A stretch of DNA of 64,000 bases from Neospora caninum Liverpool (lineage: Eukaryota; Apicomplexa; Conoidasida; Eucoccidiorida; Sarcocystidae): the NCBI RefSeq assembly GCF_000208865.1, contig NC_018398.1:1-64000 (forward strand), given 5' to 3'. Below the pieces are notes generated by a model that did not search any database, was not told the origin of the DNA, and saw only the letters and a list, made by a program, of their open reading frames with translations. Positions within the stretch are counted from its first letter, which is position 1; every line of letters starts with the position of its first letter. The position numbers and the translations under genes are program-made. Of the stretch, positions 47,212-57,500 are shown piece after piece.

Positions 47212-50200
47212 TCACACGGACTGCCGCTTCGGCTTATTTCTCCGTCTTCGTCGGCGTTTCTTTGCCGCTCTTAATTCTTCCATCGTCCAAAGATCATCGT
47301 CGGGGTGGTCGGAACCCCCGACTTCGGCGGCCAAACTCTCCGAGACAGAGTGGTGCTGTGCGTACAGATCGAGCTCCATCACGAATATCTGAGAAACAGA
47401 CGGAAAACAGGATGGCCTCGTGTCCACCTGCCGACACTCCGCAGCAGTGCCTGGACCTGGCGAAGCGAGGTGCGGAAACGGGGCGACCCGCTTTCGCACA
47501 GACGCGCGGCTCGCCGCGGCGTCTGGGAATGCGCCTTTTTGCGCGCAGGAAAAACTCTCAGGTAAGTACACCCCGAGTTGTCCGCGCGAGGGCGCTTCGT
47601 CTCACCTGAGCGGTCAGTAGAGCGTCGTAACCCGCCTCGTGCGATCGTCCACACTCCGGCCCGCTGTCGCAGTTGAGTTGCTGAGGCAGTTCAGACAACG
47701 CGAGAGGCGACCCACAGTCGCTTTCTCGTCGGTTAAATGCGGAACCACAGGAAAGCCACCCGCGGCGGAATCTGCAGGCGGGGAACGGAGACACCCTCTC
47801 GCGTCTACTCGCCACATTGGGAAACTGCCATCGGCAAAAAAGAGAGCAGCCCGAGAGTCAGCCCCGAATCGACAACTGGTGCGCTCCAGTTCCGGATCCC
47901 GTGGGGTGTATGTACCGCGTGTACGGCCCGGGGCCAATATCCGGCCGCTTCTGGCGGCCCAGACGGACTGTCTTGCGCGCCACGCATTCGCCCCCCTCTG
48001 GAGAACTCGCTGACCTGGAAAGACAAATCAAAGTCGCTGCGTCGATGGGGCGCGATCTCAAAGAGGCACACGCTTTCGCTGCGGAGCAGGTGATGGCGGA
48101 GCGAGACTAGCGAGGTGGTCCTGCGAGGCGCATGCAGAAAAACAGAGTGCAGAAAAACAGAATGCAGAGAAAAAGATGCATCGGGCGAATTTGCCCCATT
48201 TGCAGAATCGGCACGACATCGAGACTGAATCCGCGCTCTGCCGCGGCACGGAGTCTCGCCCCTTTATGCCGCCTAACAGGCAACGTCCCTGGCTCCAGAC
48301 CGCCGACGCACCGCAACCACGAGGAACGGAGCAAAAGAGAAGACCGTTTTTCTCTGGACGCTGGCGGCGCAAGAGAGGAGACGAACACAGATGCGAAAAG
48401 TGGGAATCAAAGGATCTGGTCAAAGTGCATGCCGATGGCGGCGCAGACGCACATCGGCAGTCTAGGAAACAGAACCGCGACAAACCCGGCACTCCCACCC
48501 GTCGAGGAAATGCTTTTCCGCTGTGTGGCTGCGGCGCGCCTCATAACCTTAGGATGGTTTTTCCTGGCTGCGCGCGATGAGCAAAGAGGCAGCGGTAGCC
48601 TTCGCCCCGGAGAATTACCTCGGATCCCCGATCTTCAGAACGAACGTCTTGCCCTCGTTGGCCATGTGCTTGGTATCATAAATGCCTCCGGTGAAAAGCC
48701 TGAAAACACTCAGCGGCTCTGCCACAGTCTGAAACTGCATGTGCCTCTCCTCTCCTGCAGGCACCCCTGACCCTTACAAAAAGACCTTCGGCACGCCGCA
48801 AACTCGGCGTCCGAAATCGCGCGCGTGCGCAAGGACTGGATGCTACACGGTGCACTGCAGCCTCCCGTCCTGCTCTCACGAGCACACACGCACGGCAGAC
48901 TGTCGCAGCGAGAGAAGCAACAAGGCGTTGCTACGAATGCGCCCCCGATCGCGTGAGGCATCCCGTCGAAAGCCGATGCTCACAACCCGCCTTCTCCCCT
49001 CCCCCCTCCTAAAGAAGAGCTTCCTCCACAAAACGGCGCCTGCGCCGTGTGGCGCTCGAGTGCTTTCATCACCCCTGGAACTGTGGCTCTCTCGGCAACG
49101 CACCGTAGCATTTCGCTGCGAAACTCGGCAAGTGTGTCGGGAACCTTTCCGATGAATTTGTCAAACGCATGCAACAGGTCGAGATGGCCATTGTGGACGA
49201 CAAGAGGTTTCTCCTTCTCCACGATGGCCTCGATCAGGCGCTGCAGACCCGACACTTCCAGTCCGCCCGGTGCCCGGGCACAGACGCGAACCGCGTTTTG
49301 CTCTGTGCGGGAACTCTCCCGCCGAGGCAGCGTCGAGACAGCTGAACACCGTGGACACACGCGCCCAAATGCGAAACGATTCGTGGACGGCCCTCTTCTT
49401 TAGAGCTTGCGAGACAGACGCGACGGCCCAACGCTGCGCACCGTTCCACAGCGGCGATCTGGAGATAGTCGGCATGCCTCGGAGCCGCTCATACCTCCCG
49501 TTCCGAAACGATCGCGTGCACCGGACGAGATACGGAACACCTGTTTTTTGCTCAGACCCCTCGCGTACCAATCCTGTCGCCTTTTTAGGGCGGTCTAGTG
49601 TCCAAAATAGCCCTTGCAAATGGAAAGGAACACCATGCCTCACACGTTACGCGCTTGGAGAACGGGCGCCGCGGCTCGGTGCGCTCCTCCGTGGGCGAAA
49701 GGCCGCCGCAGAGCCGGTTCCCCCCCTCCCGCTACTCTCCCTCGCGGCACAAAAGTGCGAGAAGCCTCCACGAGTTCGACTTTTTGCCTCGCATACCAGG
49801 CTGCTGTCTCACCAGCAGGCAGTGATGCCGCCCTCTCACCTGCGTCTGCATCGCCTGTGGGTTCGCCGTGCCGGCTACGCCCAGCGCCTCCAGGCGGAGC
49901 GTCCCCGTCTCCATTCGCAGATCCTTTCGGCTCCCCGGAGAAGTCCCCGTTGCCGGAGCCGGTGTGGCCGCAGTTCACAGCCGCGCTGTGGCTGTGACGC
50001 GTGTGGCGTGCACTCCCCACCTGCTCTCGCGTGTGTTGTTGCAGATCTGCGAGGCGAGTGTAGTCGAAGCCTGAGCGAATCCACTCGTTGAAGTCCAAGC
50101 CGTTCTGGAGAAGCCACTTGAGAGTCGCCGTATCGACCCCCCCTTGCTTCCGCTGCTGGGGAAATGCGTAGAATGTGTACGGGGCCAACTCCCACTTTGA

Positions 50201-51069
50201 TCCGCTCGCCTCGTCACTGGAAGGCGCCCCGTCGCGCTCTGTCGCGCGGCCGCTCCCGAGGCAGTCGTGCGCCTCTTCAGTCCCTTCGTCTCGCGAGGAG
50301 TCGGCGGCCTGTGGAGACGGAGGCCTGACGGCTGAAGACGAGGACAGACCTGGCGGCGGGCCAGCAGAGGCGGGGGGACAGCGACGAGCTGCGCAGATGC
50401 CCAGCTGAGGGGCGAGAAAGTACTCGGCGCCTTGGACGCAGCGCTCAAAGTAGGAGGCGAGACAGAGCGGACGTTTCACGGACGACGACTGCGGGAAGAG
50501 ACCTGTGAACTCTGGAGCCATGGAACCGGAAACAAAGAGAACCCCGAACGGAGGATCGCACGGCAATGGCAGTCGAGGCAAGGGAGCCTGGAAAGACCTC
50601 GCTCGGCAGTGAGAGGCGAGCCCGTAAGGGCGGAAGAGCGACGAGGCGATTTCTCGGACACTCGACCGCGAGTCACGGGCGCAGTGTTGACTGTGCGCGC
50701 AGCAGCTGCGAGAGCGACGCAGAAGCGTTCCGAAAAGACTGCAAATTCCACGGTTTAAGAGGATTAGCATGCACGGCGAAATTCGAAGCCTCGACGAGCG
50801 CTTTCTTGAACGGGCTCTAGTTTCGTCTGCATCCACCCTGCGGTTTCACCTTTCCACTGAACCTGGCACTTACCCAAATCGATGGCAACAAAATCTGCCT
50901 CGGAAATGTCCTTCACCGCCTGGTCCAACAGACGCACCTTCTCCGCCTCGCTGAGACACCGACGCGAACTCGCCGAGGAACAGTCGCCATTCTCGATGGA
51001 GCCTTGGCTGCTGCACGCATCTTCAGAACAGGGAGGGCTCTCAGCCTGTCTCTTATTGCCAGTGCCCAT
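47212..51069 (-). CDS. TOE1-type DEDD 3'-exonuclease (CAF1/PARN superfamily)
   Basis: Resolved minus-strand exons are 51069-50874, 50511-49840, 49341-49104, 48699-48619, one ending at 47606, and the last at 47388-47212. Middle exons between 48618 and about 47700 are not resolved; one may start at 48014. The family removes 3' tails from RNA, and human TOE1 trims snRNA 3' ends in Cajal bodies. The DEDD residues are visible: FVAIDLEFTGL (Asp64, Glu66), PLVVHNGHLDLLH (Asp344) and SHEAGYDALLT (His and the last Asp). TOE1-like features include YTFYAFPQQ, LLQNGLDFNEW, GGIYDTKHM and an Arg-rich nuclear-signal-like C-terminus. An acidic, Pro/Ser-rich insertion of about 65 residues splits the nuclease domain, and a second low-complexity stretch follows. 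A CCCH zinc finger, present in human TOE1, was not found. The start is the first ATG in the frame; the upstream open frame lacks ATG. Confidence 0.82.
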
Positions 51070-52885
51070 CCCATGGAAAAGTGTAGAGTTCAGCGACTCG
51101 CGTCGACGGAAAGAGATTCGGCAAAGGGTTGTTGCCGGAAAAAGCAGTGCGCGAGGCAGAGCAAACAAAAAACGCGTGAGGGCCAAGCCCGAACTGCAGG
51201 CGCGTCTACTTTCAAGACGTTCCCTCTCTTCGCGAGGTGTACAGACACCTGGACTCAGCTGTCTGCCTGTCTCGCTGCGGCCACGGCAAAGATCAAAGGC
51301 GGCGGGTCAGAAGAGAAGTCAGGGAGTTGAGTGGGTGTATTAAACACTGAAGGCTGGCCTGAAATTTCTGCAGCTCCGGTTGCTGGCACCAAGCGAAAAA
51401 GCGCGCTGGGCGACCGACGCTTCACCAACGCTGGAGGGCTGACGACAAACACGTCAGCAAATAAAACGCTCCTCGGAAACGGTTAGACAATTGGAAAGGA
51501 TACACTGTGGACTGAAGCTAGTTGAAGTGACGACTCGACGCGACTGCAATCGACGCGTGATGCAGCGTCGTTTCGCGGGGCTACACACGGTGAACTGGTG
51601 AGACAGAAACGGACACGCGCGGATCTTCTCGCGCGACAAGCAGCAGTGGGAAAACGAAATCCCCAAATAAGATTCACCTCTGAGAGGAATGGCGAAGATA
51701 AGGTAGAAGGGCTGCTGTGTCGCGTGAAGACGCATGCAACCAGTCGCTGAGTCTGCATGCAGTTCGTTGGGCATGACGCCGTCGATGCACACGGCCAGGA
51801 CGTAGCAGCAAATCCCTCGAATTTATTCCACGGGAACGGACTGAGACATCGTCGGAAGATGCATTCGCTTTGGATAGGGCAACTGCCTGATTTCCTGGTT
51901 CTGTGTAGTAGCAGATACTCACACGACAGTGGACCACGTCGTGCGGACGATTTTTTGGGAGGCGGCTCCTCAGATCCTCCGTCTTCCACGTGTGTCCATT
52001 TTTGGATAACTAAACCTTGTCCGCGACACTCAGGCAGACCAACACCTCTTCCGCTGAAACGGTGTCGACGCGATGCCAAGTTACGCATCCTGATCTTCAT
52101 CCTCTGTAAGGGAACCCGCGCGGCCGTGTGCCGGCGGCGTGTCCCGGCGCCACCATTTCGCGTGGAGGGATTTTTCCATGAGCTATTTCGTTCCACATGG
52201 AAGCTACGGGCGCAGTTTGACGTCGAAAAGTAGTCTGTACGGGTCCGTTTCGAAGCGCGCAACTTCACACGTGCACGATGAATAGGGGAAATGGACATCT
52301 GTATGCATCGGGACGAAACTACATCCCGGGGGACCGAGTGTCTCTTTTTTCCTTTGTGGTGGCCAGGTTTGTGTACGAGGGGATTCGTGCGGGTATTTGA
52401 TGACAGAGGGAGGCGGAGAGGCAGAGGCGAGACGCTTTCTTTTATGTAGGATTCACAGCCTTGTGCGTTGGCTGTCGGGGAACGGGAGTTTCGCGCAGAC
52501 ATGGAACAGAAGTGAACAGAAAGTTGAACGCGCAAGGTTGAAAGCACGGCAAAATACAGACTGGCATCTCTGGTGCTGCCTTGCTTAACGCATTCGATTG
52601 CGCGGCATTCACGGGAACTCGAGTGCGGAGAAGCGCGCCCTCAAGCTCCTTCCGGATTTGAAAAGCCTGCGGTTTTGACGGCAGCCCGTCGCACAGCGGG
52701 GAATCCAGGGGAATGGACGATGCTAGAACTGAAACGGTTTTAACAGGAGCCAAGAAAACCCGTGTCCAGTGAAAATTCGTCTCTCACTGATCGCAGCGCA
52801 CCTGGAAATGCCCACAGCTACGCTGGGACCGCCAGTTGGCTGCTGACCGCACTCTACTAGCGGGCACGTACCGGGGAGCGGGCGG

Positions 52886-52921
52886 TCTCTCTCTCTTTTT
52901 TTTCTCTCTCTCTGTCTCTCT
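52886..52921. repeat. Pyrimidine (CT)n tract
   Basis: CT repeats interrupted by a run of T, read on the plus strand. On the minus strand it is a purine tract. It lies between the candidate exons of the unresolved gene. Confidence 0.8.
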
Positions 52922-52931
52922 GTAACTATAT

Positions 52932-52989
52932 GCAGATACTGGGTTGCGAAGAGATCGTCTGCAGATATGGGGTTGCGAAGAGATCGTCT
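52932..52989. repeat. 29-base tandem duplication
   Basis: Two adjacent 29-base copies beginning GCAGATA and ending GAGATCGTCT, differing at two positions. It lies directly after the pyrimidine tract, which suggests replication slippage. Confidence 0.85.
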
Positions 52990-53276
52990 GAGTCGGTGCT
53001 GCATTTCTTCCCTACGGGTGCCGTGCAGGCGCGGTTGCTGGGGAAACGGAACCGAAAGTGGTGCGGAGCGCGTGAGTCTGTGTTAGTCTCATAGATGCCC
53101 AGGTACTTTCTCGGAGACAGAGCGCCACAGTGGTAGACTAGGTACGGCGAACCCGAACAGCAGAGCGCCCCGTGACTAGAGGCCTGCGAGTTGCTTCACG
53201 AACCAGGAGAGGCCGAGGAGCGAAGACTCGCAGCTAACTAGGAACCGAAAGGCGATCGGACACACCGGGAAGTTAC

Positions 53277-53901
53277 CTGATCGGGTTGCCCCTCGGTTCG
53301 ACTGAAATACGCGCAGTGAAGATTTTCGGAGACAAGACTTGGCGGGACGACTTCGTTTCCTGTCACAACGCGCTGCTGAGCGAACCCCGAGGCATAGTCT
53401 GCCTCAAGAATATCGCGTCTGCTTCCACGCAGGCAGAATTCGCAGGGTCGGGCGTCGCGCGCCATCAAACTTATCCCCTGAGCAGCATTCGAGGCACGCT
53501 TACCGAGACACAAACCGGAGGATGAAAAGCGACGGTGTGCCTCCACAAAAAGACGCTATGCGAAAATCGTAGCAAGGCCGAAGGACTTTGCAAACGCGAG
53601 CGGGGATTTTTCCTCGGAGGTTTCCTACAAACGGGCATGTGAAGGTTTCCCCTTCCGGCAGCCGGATCGCCACCGACAGACCGACTTCCCGCGGGGCGAC
53701 GCATTTGGGTCGACGCAAAACGTCAAACTCCCGTTTATTTACGAACTCTTTGGGGGAGAGATCCTGAGAGTTGGAAGTTTTGAGGTCGTCATCCCCGAGG
53801 AACCGCCGGCTGCGGTATTTTCCTGGCAATTCAGGTCTGCGCTGCATGCAGGCCGGGGCCTCGCAAAATAGAGTGTCCACTTTGATGCGCATGCACATCA
53901 T
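53277..53901 (-). CDS. 5' part of an unrecognised minus-strand gene
   Basis: Exon A is 53901-53504, starting at tandem ATGs, and exon B is 53418-53277. The donors are TCG|GTAAGC and CAG|GTAACT, and exon A joins exon B in phase 2 over an 85-base intron. Together they give about 180 residues. The N-terminal 90 residues are hydrophilic with basic clusters (KYRSRRFLGDDD, NKREFDVLRRPK); no signal peptide or membrane segment is seen. Exon A could instead end at a weaker donor near 53628. Further exons should lie below 53276. I recognise no family. The start lies 675 bases from the divergent GCFC-like gene, so a shared promoter region is likely. Confidence 0.4.
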
Positions 53902-54576
53902 CTCACCCGGCTGCTTCGAAGATGGAAGACGCTCGTTTTTCTCCGTGGCTACTGTCGCTTCTTCACTCCGTGCGTTCCTTCGACTCGACCGATTCCGACT
54001 TCTTCGTTTCTACCTGTCTTTGCCCAATCCGCGTTTCCGCTTCGCAGGCTTCCGCGGCAGCAGACACCCTGCAAACCCGGCGACCGACACCTGCAGCCAC
54101 CGTTCCCGTCTTGCCACGATTTCTCGCCAGCCTCGTTGTTTCCGCGCCGTCTTCATTCATCTGCGGACATCTCTCAATACCTTACCCCGCCTCTGCGCTC
54201 TCCGCGAGAGTGGATGGAGAGGCCAATGCGGACGCAGAATCTCCCAATCGTTTTCTCGGTTCCGCAGGCGTCTCCAGGCAACGGGGGAAATCGAGGGGGT
54301 TTCTCGTTCGGACTCTGCGTCGCCCTCGAGAAAAGAGCAAAGAAAACGCTCTCTCAAAGAGGCCTGTAAGGACAGCTCGTGCACACGTTGCGGGGCGGTT
54401 GTGACGCCGCACAGGGTTGCCAGGAGGCTGCGCCGCGTTCGTCTCCCCCCGGAATCTCGGCCCCACTTGACAAGCCACCACGGGACGTCTGCTGAAGGAA
54501 AGGGATTTCGTTGGTCTTCCATCCAGGACCGCTCTCGGCCTGCCGCCTTTCCGTTCCAGGCTTGAGAGTCTCTCCA

Positions 54577-57500
54577 ATGTCGCTCTTTGCGCGGCGGAAC
54601 GTGAAGAAGAGCAGCAGCCGCAAGGCCACGCTGGAGGAGGAGGAGGCCGGAGGAGCGAAGGGAACGCGGTCGGACGCCGCAGACCGGTCTTCCGGAGTCG
54701 CCCCACCCCGGACTTCGTTTCCTTCCTCGTCTGTCTCCACGGCGTCTGCGACTGGGTCTCTGCGAAAAGACGCCTCGCCTCCCTCAGCTGCCGCTCGCGC
54801 GACGGCCTCTCAGATCCGCGAGCAAGCGGCTGTCGCGGCGGCGCGTTCGCATGCGTCTTCTGCCGTGGCGGCTCGGGCCTCGTCGGGTTTCGCGTGTCCC
54901 GACGCTTCGCCGGGACTTCAGTCTGGAGTGTACGCGGACTTGTTCGACGCGCACCACGATGACGAGGGAACAGGCTCGGTCCGTCCTCAGAGCGGCCGAG
55001 CGACCTCGGCGGGAGTGGGTACGCCGCGCCAGGTGTTTGGCGGCAGCTCCTGCGTGGCGGTAAGCCGCGTCGACGACGCTTCGCGGCGTCCAGTGGGTGC
55101 GTCGACTCGGGGGGGGTTAAGTTTCTCGGGACTCGACGAGGAAGAAGACGAGGGCGCGTTCTTCAAGGTGAAGAAGAGCAAGGCGAGCAAGCGACTCCAG
55201 AGAGAGAAGGAACGCGAGGCGCGCACAGACAACCTGGACCGATTTGAGCGCGGAGAGGGGGTCGCCCACAGCGCAGACCAGGCGCGGAACGCGCCGGCGT
55301 CGAGTGGCGAGGCGAAGAGCAAGGTTGTTCTCCAGGCGACCGGTTTGCGGCTTCTCGTGCACCAGACGCACCTTCAGAGAGAGTTCGCAGGCACGGACCC
55401 AGGCGACAGGCCGTCTCCAAGTGAACGGCCGACGGACAAAGACGGCCAAGAGAGGGTCGCGGCTCGATCGGTCTCCGCCAAGCGACCGGGAGCGTCTCCC
55501 CAAAGCAGCGCCGGGGGACAGCCGGATCGGGCCCAGGGGGACTGTCGGAAGAAAGACGCGTCTCCGCTTCCTCCCGGCAGTTCTGGACCCGAGAGGATTC
55601 TCTCCCTGGCCGAACTGGAGGAGGCGGAGGCGCGCCACGGCGCGGGCCGCCGCGCACGGGGTGGTTTGTCAGGCGCGCGTGGCGCCGGGCGAGGCGACTG
55701 TGCGGACGAGGACGACGTCGCGTCCATCGCGCGCCTCGCGCGGGCGCAGAGACAGAGAGCCCGCATGATCGAGAAGGGCGAGCTGATCCCTGCGGACTCG
55801 GCCGCCGCGCTCACCGGCGAGTGGGGTACAGCCGTCCGCCTGAAGAGACGCCAGCAGCAGCAACTCGAACCGCTGCGTTCGTGGCGCGACGGGGGAGACG
55901 AGGCGCCAGACGAAGACGAGGAGGAGCGGAGGCAGAGCGAGGACGAGGACGACGAGGAAGATCCTGCGGCGCGACTGAAGGAGCAACTGCAGCGGCTGAA
56001 GGTGGCGGAGGCGGAGGGCGGTGAGGCGCAGAACGAGGAGGAAGAGGCGTGGGAAGCGTGGGAGAGAGAGAAGATTCTCAAGGGCGCGGGAAGGAAACAC
56101 CTGCTGCGCCAACAGCAGCTCATGGAGCGCCGGCAGCAAGAGCAGCAGGTGTACCTACAGCAGCAACTCCTGCAGGGGGGTTGGGCGCCCACGGAGGCGC
56201 TGGAGCAGCAGCTGTTCCTGCTGCAACAACATCAGCATCAGCAGCGCCTCCTCAAACAGCTGTCCAATCCCCACGAGCCGGACGCGCCTCGCGAGGCAGA
56301 CGTGTCGGGCGTCGTGTCTCCGCCGCCGGCGACCGCGTTGGGCTCCGACAGTCCCGGCGGGGCCGATGGGGCCGGGGCGAGCCTGATTGAGGCGCCGACG
56401 AGTGCGGCGTGGCTGACAGAAGTGTGGGGCGCCGAGGGCGCAGACGCGCAGGCGCGCGCCGCGCTGGAATGGCTGAAAGAGGAGAGTCAGCAACTGCGTC
56501 AGTTGGAAGAGGCCGAGGAAGCGCAGAAGGAAGAGCGGCGCCGACAGCGCGCCGGAGCGGCCGACGAGCTCCGGGTGCTCGAGGTTCGGCAGCTGGCCGT
56601 CGGGAAGCGTCTCGACGACTTGCAAGACTTTCTGATTTTCGTCGAAGACCTGGCAGGCTTCATCCTCGCCAAGGAAGGCGCCGTGCAGCAGGCGCAAGAG
56701 ACGATTGAGGAGATGGAGAGAGAAGTCGCGGACAGGAAGGTCGAGCGCCGCGTGCTCGAGTTCGAGGACTTGCGCCGCGCGTTCCGGAGGGCGCGGAGAG
56801 GCGGGTCCGCGGACTCGGAGAGTTCCAGCGAGAGCGACTCCGAAGACGTCGACGAGTTCGGGCGGAGCCGGAAGTACACGCAGAAGCTGCAGCGCAGCGA
56901 CCGGACGAAGGCGCGCCGTGCGCGGCGCCTCGCGCGGCGGCAGGCGCGGGCGGCCGCAGCCGTCCAGGACGGATCGGCTGCGAGTCCCGATTTCGCCGGC
57001 GCGGTGCGTCGGATCCGCGAGGCAGCCGCGCGTTCGTCCGGAGACGCGAATCCAGACCGAGGGACTGCGGCTGTGGGGCCGATCGGGAGCGAGAGCCTCT
57101 GGCGGGTCCTTGGGGAGACGCTCGCGGAGGGGTGGGAGACGAGTGAAGACGACGAAGAGGATGTGCACCGGCTGAAGAAGGACCGGAGCAAGTTCAGCGC
57201 CGCAGCCCGCGAGGTCATGGAGGATGTCGCAGACGCGTTCGTCTCGGTCGCGTCGATTCTGGAGGAGGCCGAGAAAATGAAAAAGTGGTGTCGCGCCGAG
57301 TTCGCGCGACTCCGGATCCTCGAGCAAGTCCCAGACATGATCAAGACGCAGGTCCGGTGGCAGCTGCTGTGGTGGAGCCCGATGGCGATCGCGGCTTCCG
57401 CGGGCGAAGCCAAGGGCGGAGACAAGGCGCCGTCCTGGGTCTGCGAGGCCTCCCTCGAGAACTTTGACTGGTTTCTAGAACTCGGACTGTTCATCGACAA

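Larger units (their letters stand above)
51400..53276 (-). other. Unresolved coding sequence, probably minus strand
   Basis: Several minus-strand segments look coding but do not join cleanly. One ends at a strong donor (CAGAG|GTGAATC, about 51682) and reads CYVLAVCIDGVMPNELHAD. Another near 52620-52720 reads IRKELEGALLRTRVP. The first has a faint resemblance to the N-terminal domain of Rpb7/Rpa43-type polymerase subunits, but its acceptor is poor. A 354-codon ORF (51483-52547) crosses the region, and I judge it mostly intronic. No start, stop or order of exons could be settled. Confidence 0.3.

Noticed and set aside
51682..51800. Rpb7/Rpa43-like polymerase subunit domain
   Set aside because: Resemblance is limited to a few positions, and the only possible acceptor lacks a pyrimidine tract; kept only as a hint.
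51483..52547. 354-codon minus ORF
   Set aside because: No domain; a plus ORF of 158 codons overlaps it, and strong splice sites lie within it in other frames.
56155..57327. 390-codon antisense ORF, and another at 56499-57539
   Set aside because: They are opposite-strand shadows of the GC-rich first GCFC exon, which has clear family similarity on the plus strand.
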